A program made the translations under genes and the position numbers. Below the pieces are notes generated by a model. It searched no databases, was not told the origin of the DNA, and worked only from the letters and a program-made list of their open reading frames with translations. DNA of 64,000 nt. It comes from JAFAHD01 sp035654355 (GTDB taxonomy: Bacteria; Vulcanimicrobiota; Vulcanimicrobiia; Eremiobacterales; Eremiobacteraceae). The DNA lies in contig DASRXC010000168.1 of NCBI GenBank assembly GCA_035654355.1, positions 1 to 64,000 on the forward strand, in the 5' to 3' direction. Shown piece by piece: positions 8,377 to 16,153 of the stretch. How positions within the stretch are numbered: position 1 is the stretch's first letter; every line of letters starts with the position of its first letter.

Positions 8377-8915
8377 GGCTCGGCCGGATATGACTCGCTC
8401 AACGCAGCTGCCGGGGCCGGTGGGGCAGGCTCATCCGCCGCGGTCTGATTGGCCGCGACGGCGCCCGACTGACGCCGCTCGTGCACGAGGATGCGCAACA
8501 AGAGCAGCGCGACGCCCACAGTGATCGCCGAGTCGGCCGCGTTGAAGACAGGATAGCCCGTAGTCTTGAAGTCGATGAAGTCTACGACGTAGCCGAGGCG
8601 CACGCGGTCGAGGATGTTGCCGATCGCGCCGCCGAGGATCAAACCGAACGCGACGTGAGTGAGCGCGGTCGCGCCGTCTTGGCGGTACCACATGTAGAAC
8701 ACGAAGACCACGGCAAGCGCGAACGCAGCGAGCAACAGCGGGTGCGAACCGAAGAGCCCAAACGCACCACGATGGTTCTGCACGTACGTGAGCCACAGCA
8801 CGTGCGGGATGACGATGCGACTCTCGTTCGGCAAAAAGTGCGTCGCAATCGCGTGCTTGGTGAGTTGGTCAAGACCGACGATGAGCGCCGCGACCACAAA
8901 GAACAGAAGTGACAC
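8373..8915 (-). CDS. lspA: Lipoprotein signal peptidase (signal peptidase II)
   Basis: Aspartyl protease that removes signal peptides from diacylglyceryl-modified prolipoproteins. Four membrane segments are predicted. The family signatures are VQNHRGAFGLF (about 45-55), GNILDRVRLGYVVDFID (about 99-115) and FNAADSAI (about 124-131), carrying the catalytic Asp pair (probably D112 and D128). The C-terminal tail is Ala/Pro-rich and longer than usual. It lies a few kb from lgt, so both lipoprotein maturation enzymes are in this window, and several lipoproteins are encoded nearby. Confidence 0.93.
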   Translation of the reverse strand: MSLLFFVVAALIVGLDQLTKHAIATHFLPNESRIVIPHVLWLTYVQNHRGAFGLFGSHPLLLAAFALAVVFVFYMWYRQDGATALTHVAFGLILGGAIGNILDRVRLGYVVDFIDFKTTGYPVFNAADSAITVGVALLLLRILVHERRQSGAVAANQTAADEPAPPAPAAALSESYPAEP

Positions 8916-8967
8916 GTCGTCGCAAATTTTCCGGCGGGCGCGCGGCCTTTCCTGGGTTTGCTATGAG

Positions 8968-9777
8968 CTACGACGCAGCGGGCTGCGGCTCGTAAGCGTC
9001 GACCAGCGTCTCGAGGCGCTGCCCGGTCAACAAGGAGATGTACGCGGGCACCAGCGGCAGCACGCACGGCGACACGAACGACACCACGCCGGCGAGAAAG
9101 ACCGCGCCGAGCGTAAGCGCTCCGCCGCCGATGTCTGGCCCCGTGCCGACGTTGGCGAGCGCTGGGAATTCTTTGTACAAGAATCCGGTGAACCGCAAGA
9201 ACGAATTTGTGACGAGGATCAACCCCATGCCGATGACGATCAGCCCGGCCACGATCTCGATCGCGTGTAGATAGCGTTTGAATCGCTTGAGGATCGGCAG
9301 CACATAATTGAGCGCGACGCCGGTCAGGATGAACGGAATACCCAGCCCAAGAGAGTAGATTAAGAGATAGACGACGCCAGTTCCCACGCTGCTCGTGCTG
9401 CCTGCTAGCGCAAGCACCGCGGCAAGGACCGGGCCGATGCACGGCGACCAACCAGCCGCAAAACCGATGCCCGCCAGCAGCGTCGCGGGATACGATGTCG
9501 CCGTGTGCGCGAAATGCAGGCGCTTATCCATCGCGAGGAACGGGACTCTGAACAGGCCCATCATCGAAAGGCCGAGAAGGATGATGATGACGCCGATGAC
9601 GCGCGCGATGAGCACTTGATGCTCTTTGAACAGCGCGCCGAGTGCGCTCGCCGAGGCGCCGGCCAGCACGAACACGATTGTGAACCCGAGCACGAAGACG
9701 GCCGAGTGCGCGAGCAGCGCACGCCGGACTGAAGCGCGCGAGGGGACGGTCTGCGCCGGGGCGGCGGCCGTGGTCAT
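8968..9777 (-). CDS. ccdA: CcdA-type thiol-disulfide transporter, apparently circularly permuted
   Basis: Inner-membrane electron conduit of the CcdA/DsbD family that moves reducing power outward, usually for cytochrome c or thioredoxin-like partners. Six membrane segments are predicted. In ordinary CcdA the first segment holds the first redox Cys in a FxSPCxLP motif at the N-terminus. Here the protein begins with what is normally segment 2 (HSAVFVLGFTIVFVLAG, residues 24-40). It continues through the second redox Cys (GWSPCIGP, Cys113) and ends with the usual first segment (FVSPCVLPLVPAYISLLTG, Cys238). The ORF is uninterrupted and all segments are present. The short N-terminal tail and a Gly-rich linker (about 208-220) look like the permutation joints. 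Confidence 0.88.
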   Translation of the reverse strand: MTTAAAPAQTVPSRASVRRALLAHSAVFVLGFTIVFVLAGASASALGALFKEHQVLIARVIGVIIILLGLSMMGLFRVPFLAMDKRLHFAHTATSYPATLLAGIGFAAGWSPCIGPVLAAVLALAGSTSSVGTGVVYLLIYSLGLGIPFILTGVALNYVLPILKRFKRYLHAIEIVAGLIVIGMGLILVTNSFLRFTGFLYKEFPALANVGTGPDIGGGALTLGAVFLAGVVSFVSPCVLPLVPAYISLLTGQRLETLVDAYEPQPAAS

Positions 9778-9820
9778 CGAGGGTGCGTTCCTGTCACTGA
9801 TCGGTTCCGGAGGTGCTTGA

Positions 9821-10693
9821 TTGCTCGCCTTGATTCTCGATGCCGGCCACTGGTTCAGCTATCCGCACGTCGATCCGGTCGCCATCCACATCTACAAAGG
9901 GTTCGGCATCAACTGGTATGGGCTCACGTACGTTATGGGCGCCGTGCTGGTGTACCTCCAGTTGCAGAGCAAGAGCAGTCGCGCGCGCACCGGTCTCACT
10001 GTCGAGCAAGCGCAAGAATTCATCGTGTACACGATGTTCGGAATCATCATCGGCGGTCGACTCTTCTTCCTCATCGCCGACATGCTCACGCCGATCGACA
10101 AGGGCGGCCATTCGCTCACATACTACATCTCCAATCCGCTCGACATCATCGCGATCTGGCAAGGCGGCATGGCGTTCCATGGCGGCCTGATCGGTGGCGT
10201 CCTCGGTGCGTGGCTGTATCTGCGTCACACGAAAGTACCCGTGATGCCGGTGCTCGACGAAGCGGTGTTGTGGCTGCCGGTCGCGATCTTGTTCACACGC
10301 ATCGCGAACTTCATCAAACCTGAACTTCCGGGCCGCGTCACCGACTCGCCGATCGGCTTCCTGTTCCCGGGATACGAAGGGTACCGTTATCCATCGCAGC
10401 TCTTCGAAGGCATCGGCATGGTGCTCATCGTGCTGCCACTCGTCTGGTTTGTGCGCTCGCGACCGGACATCTTCCGTACCGGCGCGGTCTTCTGGGCGTT
10501 CATCGCCGGTTACGGCTTTGTGCGCACGATCGTCGAATTCTATCGCGAACCCGGCATCGTGCTCCTTGGGCTCACCGGCGCGCAGTATCTCACGATCGCC
10601 ATGGTGATCCTTGGCGTCGTGATGATGTGGCGCGGCCAGCGCCAACCGGTGAAGGCGACCCCATCGACGCAGAAGCGGCCAGCGAAGGCTTGA
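9821..10693 (+). CDS. lgt: Prolipoprotein diacylglyceryl transferase
   Basis: First enzyme of lipoprotein maturation: transfers diacylglycerol from phosphatidylglycerol to the lipobox Cys. Seven membrane segments are predicted. Signatures are the early NWYGLTYVMG, the GMAFHGGLIGG motif (His120) and RIANFIKPELPGRVTD with essential Arg residues. Start is TTG at 9821, preceded by GGAGG with 8 nt spacing. The 290 aa length is normal. It is divergent from ccdA and convergent with ileS. Confidence 0.93.
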   Translation: MLALILDAGHWFSYPHVDPVAIHIYKGFGINWYGLTYVMGAVLVYLQLQSKSSRARTGLTVEQAQEFIVYTMFGIIIGGRLFFLIADMLTPIDKGGHSLTYYISNPLDIIAIWQGGMAFHGGLIGGVLGAWLYLRHTKVPVMPVLDEAVLWLPVAILFTRIANFIKPELPGRVTDSPIGFLFPGYEGYRYPSQLFEGIGMVLIVLPLVWFVRSRPDIFRTGAVFWAFIAGYGFVRTIVEFYREPGIVLLGLTGAQYLTIAMVILGVVMMWRGQRQPVKATPSTQKRPAKA

Positions 10694-10695
10694 TG

Positions 10696-10712
10696 GGGCG
10701 CGGCCCGCGCCC
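10696..10712. terminator. Stem-loop between convergent lgt and ileS
   Basis: A perfect 7 bp GC stem (10696-10702 with 10706-10712) with a 3 nt loop lies in the 31 nt gap between the two convergent stops. It lacks a T-tract, so it is a plausible but unproven bidirectional transcript end. Confidence 0.4.
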
Positions 10713-10724
10713 TGGTGCGGAGAC

Positions 10725-13700
10725 TTAGGCGAGAACCTTTGTGACCGTCACCGCGAGCTCGTCGCCGGGCTTGACGTCAATCTTCGTGGCAAGCGTTTGC
10801 TCTTTGATGTAATCGGACCACGCCGCTATCGCCGCCGAGTAGTCAGGCGGCGCTTCTACAACTGCGCTGATGCGATCGCTGATATGCAGCGCCGCGCGCT
10901 TGCGCGCGTCTTGTATCTCGCGCACGATTTCGCGCGCCAGACCTTCCTTTGCGAGCTCCGGCGTGATACGCGTGTCAAGCGCGAGCAGCATGCCGTCTGC
11001 CTCAGCTGACGCGTAACCCGACGCCGACTTGCTGTCAACTAGCACGTCGTCGGGGTCGAGTTCGAAGACCTCGCCGTTCGCGTGCACACTGAACTTCTCG
11101 CCGGCCGCCACCGCGCGAGCGACCGCTCGCGCGTCTGCGGATGTGAGAGCTGTGCGCAACGCGCCGAGGCGTTTGCCAAATCGCGGACCCAACCGCGGCA
11201 GGTTCGGACGCAAGGCGTATTCGATGAACTCGGCATCGATACCGACGACCTGAAGATCTTTGACGTTGAGCTCGTCGAGGATCAACGGTCGAAATCGAGT
11301 GAGTGCATCTGCGTCTCCACTCGTGCGCGGTCGCACGAGCGCCAACGCGAGCGGCTGGCGATTCTTCATCTTTGTAGCAGCACGCACTTGGCGACCCAAG
11401 TCTACCGCTTCTTGCGCCGCGCTCATCGCTTCGACCAGCGCACGGTCGCTTCGCTCCTGTCGGGCGGCAGGCCACCCTGTCAAGTGCACGCTTTCAGCGG
11501 CTTTCGGATCGAGCGCGCGCACGAGCATCTGATAGAGCGATTCAGACAGCATCGGCGTGAAGGGCGCGAGCAGCACGGCAACACTGCACAGACACTCGTA
11601 CAGCGTTCGGTATGCCGCGCGCTTGTCGGGCGTGTCTCCGGACGCCCAGAAGCGATCGCGCGACAGCCGCACGTACCAGTTCGACAATTCATCGACGAAG
11701 GTCTCGATCGCGCGTGCCGCTCCTTGCGCGTCGTACAACTCGAGGCGACGCGTCACGTCAAGCGTGAGATCCTCAAGCCGCGCCGCCGCCCAGCGGTCCA
11801 TATCCGCGCGTTGAGTCAGCGGAACATCTGGTGGAATGCCGATGCGATCGTCGTTTGCGTAGAGGGTGAAAAAGTTCACCGTGCTCCACACCGTGTTCAA
11901 GAATTTGCCGGTGCCCTCGCGGACCAAATCGACAGATGCGCGCTTGACTACGCCAGGCGGGCTTGCGACGAAGAAATACCAGCGCAGCGCGTCTGCGCCG
12001 AGCGAGTCGAACACCTCCCACGGATCGAGCACGTTGCCTTTGCTCTTGCTCATCTTCTCGCCGCGCTCGTCGACGACGTGCCCGAGGCAGACGCAGTTGC
12101 GATACGTCGGCGCAGGGAAGCGCGCGGGCTCGAGCGCGTTGAGCATCGTGCCGATCGCGTGCAGGCTGTAGAACCAGCCGCGCGTCTGATCTACCGCTTC
12201 GCAAATGTAGTCGGCTGGAAAGCTGCGCTTGAAGATCCCTTCGTTCTCGAACGGGTAATGCCACTGGGCATACGGCATCGATCCCGAGTCGAACCACGCG
12301 TCGATGACCTCGGGCACGCGTCGATATTCTCGCCCCTCGTGGACGAACGTAATATCGTCGATCGCCGGCCGGTGAAGGTCTAAGCCGGACAGATCGCGAC
12401 CCGCGCGCTCCGACAGCTCAGCCACGGACCCGATGCAGATGTAGTCGCTCCCGTCCGTCCACAGGGGCAGCGGCGTTCCCCAGAAGCGCTCGCGCGAGAG
12501 CGCCCAATCGACGTTGTTCTCGAGCCAGTTGCCGAAACGCCCTTGCTTGATGTTCTCCGGTACCCAATTGATCGCGTCGTTGTTGGCGAGCAGGCTCGCC
12601 TTGAACTTCGTCGTGCGGATGAACCACGCGGTCTTCGCGATGTACAGCAGCGGGTCGTCCGTGCGCCAACCAAACGGATACGTGTGGCGGATGGTGCCCG
12701 AGCGGAACATCAAGCCTCGCTTTTTGAGGTCTGCGATGATCGGGGGATCCGCATCTTTGAAGAACTCGCCGGCGGCGACGGTAACCTCCGGCACAACGTG
12801 GCCGGTGTAGTCGACGCTGTAAAAGATGGGTAGGTCGCGCGCCTTGCCGAGCGCGAGATCGTCCGGACCATACGCGGGCGCGACGTGCACCACGCCCGTA
12901 CCGTCTTCGGTCGTCACAAACGGCGCAGCGATGACGTAGTGGCGGTCTTTCTCGCTTTGGCAATAGTCGTAGAGCGGCTGATACCGGGTGCCCGCTAGCT
13001 CGGCGCCGGTGATGCGCCGCTTTACGGTCACCTGCTCGTCGCCGAACACTTTCGCGACGAGCGGCTCTGCGGCGATCAGAGTCTCTCCCTCGCGCTCGAC
13101 GAACGCATAGGTAACGTCTGGGTGCACGGCGAGCGCCATGTTCGCCGGCAGGGTCCATGGCGTCGTCGTCCACGCCAAGAATGACGTCGTCGGATCGTCT
13201 TTGAGCCGGAACCGCACGAAGATCGATGGGTCATCGGTTTCGCGATACCCGAGAGCGACTTCGCCGTCGGAAAGCGTCGCACCGATGCGCGGATCGTATG
13301 GGACCGACTTGTAATCTTGATAGATCAGGCCGGCATCCCACAAGAACTTGAGCAGCCACCACACGCTTTCGATGTACGTGGTGTGCAACGTGAAGTACGG
13401 ATGTTCGAGATCGGTCCAGTATGCCATGCGCTCGGTCATCCGATTCCAATCGGCGACGTAACGATGGACGCTCTCGCGGCAGCGGCGATTGAATTCGGCG
13501 ATGCCGATCTCGGCTTCCAATTTGCTCTTGTCCAGGATGCCGATCTCGCGCTCGACCTGATGCTCGACCGGAAGTCCGTGCGTATCCCAACCCGCTTTGC
13601 GATCGACAAAACGGCCGCGCATCGTCCAAAAGCGCGGATACAGATCCTTGAACGCGCGTGCGAGCACGTGGTGAACGCCTGGCTGGCCATTAGCCGTCGG

Positions 13701-13865
13701 CGGACCTTCGAAGACAACGTAAGGCTGGCCGCTCTTGGTTTGCTCGACCGAGCGCTTGAAAATATCCGCTTCGCGCCAGAACTCAAGCACGGCGCGTTCG
13801 CGCGCCGGCGCATCGGGCAACATCCCGGGCGTCGGGAACATCTTGTCGCCAGCGGGATCGATCAT
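10725..13865 (-). CDS. ileS: Isoleucyl-tRNA synthetase, type 2-like with GxHH signature
   Basis: Charges tRNA-Ile. At 1046 aa it has the length and motif style of the IleRS2 / eukaryote-like clade. The class I KMSKS loop is intact at residues 604-608. The usual HxGH motif is replaced: residues 63-66 read G-V-H-H within QPGVHHVLARAFKD. The Rossmann core, editing domain (FLAWTTTPWTLPANMALAV) and anticodon-binding helical domain are present. Type 2 enzymes, especially those with the GxHH swap, are associated with pseudomonic acid (mupirocin) insensitivity. Its start overlaps the stop of the upstream M50 protease gene. No second ileS is in the window. Confidence 0.95.
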   Translation of the reverse strand: MIDPAGDKMFPTPGMLPDAPARERAVLEFWREADIFKRSVEQTKSGQPYVVFEGPPTANGQPGVHHVLARAFKDLYPRFWTMRGRFVDRKAGWDTHGLPVEHQVEREIGILDKSKLEAEIGIAEFNRRCRESVHRYVADWNRMTERMAYWTDLEHPYFTLHTTYIESVWWLLKFLWDAGLIYQDYKSVPYDPRIGATLSDGEVALGYRETDDPSIFVRFRLKDDPTTSFLAWTTTPWTLPANMALAVHPDVTYAFVEREGETLIAAEPLVAKVFGDEQVTVKRRITGAELAGTRYQPLYDYCQSEKDRHYVIAAPFVTTEDGTGVVHVAPAYGPDDLALGKARDLPIFYSVDYTGHVVPEVTVAAGEFFKDADPPIIADLKKRGLMFRSGTIRHTYPFGWRTDDPLLYIAKTAWFIRTTKFKASLLANNDAINWVPENIKQGRFGNWLENNVDWALSRERFWGTPLPLWTDGSDYICIGSVAELSERAGRDLSGLDLHRPAIDDITFVHEGREYRRVPEVIDAWFDSGSMPYAQWHYPFENEGIFKRSFPADYICEAVDQTRGWFYSLHAIGTMLNALEPARFPAPTYRNCVCLGHVVDERGEKMSKSKGNVLDPWEVFDSLGADALRWYFFVASPPGVVKRASVDLVREGTGKFLNTVWSTVNFFTLYANDDRIGIPPDVPLTQRADMDRWAAARLEDLTLDVTRRLELYDAQGAARAIETFVDELSNWYVRLSRDRFWASGDTPDKRAAYRTLYECLCSVAVLLAPFTPMLSESLYQMLVRALDPKAAESVHLTGWPAARQERSDRALVEAMSAAQEAVDLGRQVRAATKMKNRQPLALALVRPRTSGDADALTRFRPLILDELNVKDLQVVGIDAEFIEYALRPNLPRLGPRFGKRLGALRTALTSADARAVARAVAAGEKFSVHANGEVFELDPDDVLVDSKSASGYASAEADGMLLALDTRITPELAKEGLAREIVREIQDARKRAALHISDRISAVVEAPPDYSAAIAAWSDYIKEQTLATKIDVKPGDELAVTVTKVLA

Positions 13866-15010
13866 GCTGCCGAGGCGGCGCGGTCGGGTGTCGCCGAACG
13901 CTCGCGTAGCGCCGCGAAGATGCTCTCTTCGGATACGACGCCCGCGAGCTCGCCGTCATCGAACACCGGTAAGCTGCGCGCGCCGCTCTTGATGAGCGCT
14001 GCGAGCGCGTCGGCTGCAGGCTGGTCGGCGCGCAACGCGGGCAGTCGGGACGCCTGCGTCATGATGGCGCTTACCGGTGTCTGCGGCCAGAGCATCGGCG
14101 GCACCGCGCCAGTGTCGCGTGGGTTCACCAAACCGACGAACGCACCGTCGGCGACGACGGGATACCCCGCCCGACGGTCGTCGCTGATCGCAGCGACGAA
14201 CGCGGTGAGCGGTGCATCGGCCGCAATCGGGATGAGCGTGCGCGCCATGCAATCACCCGTACGCATGCGCTCGAGCGCGAGTCCAATGCGAGCCTGGCGT
14301 CCGCTCGCGATCGCCGCCTGCAACAGGAACAGCGCGATGAATACGAGCCAAATGCCATTCCACATCCTGTGGAACGCCATGGTCGCACCGGCGACGACAA
14401 GCAGCGCGGCGACAACCGCACTCACTGCGCTCGCGATGCCCGTCGCGCGCGCTTGGCTCTTGACGAACGACCATATGATCGCGCGCAGAATCCGGCCGCC
14501 GTCGCTCGGGAACGCGGGCAGCAGGTTGAAGACGGCGAGCACCGCGTTCGCGACACCGAGAAATAGGCACAGGGTTGGGATCCACTGGACCCTGACGTCC
14601 GCGGTCAGCCAGGCGATCCCGCCGAACAGCACAGCCAATGCGATGCTCGCCAGCGGACCCGCTCCCGCCATTTTGATCTCGTCAGCCGGCGTGCCGGGCT
14701 CGCGCAAAATACTGGCTACACCACCGAACAAGAAGAGCGTGATGTTGCCGATCGGGATGCCGAGCCGGCGCGCGACCACCGCGTGCGAGAGCTCGTGAAT
14801 GACCACGCACGCGAACAGCACGAGGGCGCCGATCACGCCAAGCACGATGTCGTTGCTCGTCGAGAGCTTGAAATCGGAGTCGGCGGCGATGGCTTTGACC
14901 GACACCGTCGCGGCATAGGCGAACAGAGCAAAGATGATCAGCCAGCTCGGATGCACTGCGATGTCAACGCCGGCGATCTTGCCGATGCGCCAGCTTGAAC
15001 GGACGACCAT
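13862..15010 (-). CDS. M50 site-2-type intramembrane metalloprotease with CBS domains
   Basis: Membrane zinc protease of the SpoIVFB/Rip3-like group. The catalytic HELSH motif is at residues 72-76, and the third zinc ligand is in NLLPAFPSDGGR (Asp170). Five to six membrane segments precede a soluble C-terminal pair of CBS domains (about 248-370), which in this group bind adenine nucleotides and regulate activity. The 382 aa length is typical. It is translationally coupled to ileS downstream (ATGA). The substrate is unknown; an anti-sigma factor or membrane-bound regulator would be usual. Confidence 0.9.
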   Translation of the reverse strand: MVVRSSWRIGKIAGVDIAVHPSWLIIFALFAYAATVSVKAIAADSDFKLSTSNDIVLGVIGALVLFACVVIHELSHAVVARRLGIPIGNITLFLFGGVASILREPGTPADEIKMAGAGPLASIALAVLFGGIAWLTADVRVQWIPTLCLFLGVANAVLAVFNLLPAFPSDGGRILRAIIWSFVKSQARATGIASAVSAVVAALLVVAGATMAFHRMWNGIWLVFIALFLLQAAIASGRQARIGLALERMRTGDCMARTLIPIAADAPLTAFVAAISDDRRAGYPVVADGAFVGLVNPRDTGAVPPMLWPQTPVSAIMTQASRLPALRADQPAADALAALIKSGARSLPVFDDGELAGVVSEESIFAALRERSATPDRAASAA

Positions 15011-15019
15011 GCTATGCGT

Positions 15020-16144
15020 TTATCTTTTGAGAGGCGGCGCGCCTTCGCGCGCTACGAGCTCGACCAGCCAATCGAACGCCGCCGTGGCTCGCGCTTGTAG
15101 CGCCGGCACCCGCGCGCGCAGGTGGTCGCGCAACATCGCACGCTGCGACCACAGCATCTCGGCCATGTCGTCCGTCAAGCTGTCGCGCGCCAACGGCGGC
15201 AACGGGTATGAGAGGCTGGACGTGAGCGCACCGATCTTCGGATCGTATGGCACGGCCAGAAACGGCACTCCCAGGCGCGCCGCGAGAATTAGCGCGTGCA
15301 AGCGCATGCCGATGACGGCGCTGCAACGCGAAACCAACGCGGTCATCATCGGGAGATCATAGCCTCCACCGAGCAAGACCGGGGCCGATTTGCAGCGGCG
15401 GATCACGCTTGCGGCTGCTTCGGCGTCGTGCGGCGGCTGCAACGGCACGAAGATCACGTGCGCGCCATATTTCGTGGAGAGCCGGTCGACGAGCGATGCG
15501 AGACGGTCGCTGATTTGGTCAAGCGCCGCCCCCCTGCGGACGACGACCGCGACCAGGTCACGCACGTCGTCGCGCACTCCCTCGCGCACGAAGAAGTCGT
15601 CCAGGCGTCGGACGTCGGGAGGATTGGGGTCCGCTAAGAACACGGGATCTGCTGTCAGACGAACTTCGACTGCCGGCAGGAGCGCTTGCAAAGTGCCTTG
15701 GCTCGTCTCATCGCGCACGCATGCAAGATCGACCGTGGCGCATGCCCGCTTGACGACTTCGCGGCCGAAATAGTTGAGCGGGCCGACACCCTGCGCCCAG
15801 ATCGCGGCGCGTCGCCCTGCGCGCTTTGCCTCGCGGATGATGCTGGTGTAATAAAGCAAACTGCGCAGGCTGGTCGCGCTCTGCAGCAAACCGCCGCCGC
15901 CGCTGACGACGACGTCGGCGCTGCGGACAGCCTCTGAGACGACGCGCCACGACATGCGTTCGACGGCTTCGACGCCGTACGTTTTTCGCGTCGCCTCAGG
16001 CGACTGCGACAACACGCAGATCGTGTCGGCCGGCCTGAGCCTGCGCCAATTCGCGACAAAGACATCCAGTATCGCTTCGTCACCGAAGTTGCCGAAGCCG
16101 TAATAACCGGAAAGCAGCAGCCGCGCAGACCGTTCGCTCATCAA
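15020..16144 (-). CDS. csaB: Polysaccharide pyruvyl transferase CsaB
   Basis: Adds a ketal pyruvate from phosphoenolpyruvate to a cell-wall polysaccharide; the pyruvylated polymer anchors SLH-domain proteins. The N-terminus (LLLSGYYGFGNFGDEAIL) is diagnostic. VVSGGGGLLQ and the C-terminal IGMRLHALILAARLGVPFLAVPYDPKI match the GT-B-like fold of the family. The 374 aa length is typical. It lies 9 nt after the DUF5693 gene, its usual partner in Gram-positive and cyanobacterial genomes. In a diderm this implies outer-membrane or S-layer tethering through pyruvylated polymer. Confidence 0.92.
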   Translation of the reverse strand: MMSERSARLLLSGYYGFGNFGDEAILDVFVANWRRLRPADTICVLSQSPEATRKTYGVEAVERMSWRVVSEAVRSADVVVSGGGGLLQSATSLRSLLYYTSIIREAKRAGRRAAIWAQGVGPLNYFGREVVKRACATVDLACVRDETSQGTLQALLPAVEVRLTADPVFLADPNPPDVRRLDDFFVREGVRDDVRDLVAVVVRRGAALDQISDRLASLVDRLSTKYGAHVIFVPLQPPHDAEAAASVIRRCKSAPVLLGGGYDLPMMTALVSRCSAVIGMRLHALILAARLGVPFLAVPYDPKIGALTSSLSYPLPPLARDSLTDDMAEMLWSQRAMLRDHLRARVPALQARATAAFDWLVELVAREGAPPLKR

Positions 16145-16153
16145 GCGGACCGG

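Noticed and set aside
8639..9451. 270 aa minus-strand ORF overlapping lspA and ccdA in another frame
   Set aside because: Out of frame with both real membrane proteins and Arg-rich; not a fusion of them.
13317..14798. 493 aa plus-strand ORF antisense to ileS and the M50 protease
   Set aside because: Spans two real genes with strong motifs on the minus strand and has a low-complexity Ala/Ser/Thr composition.
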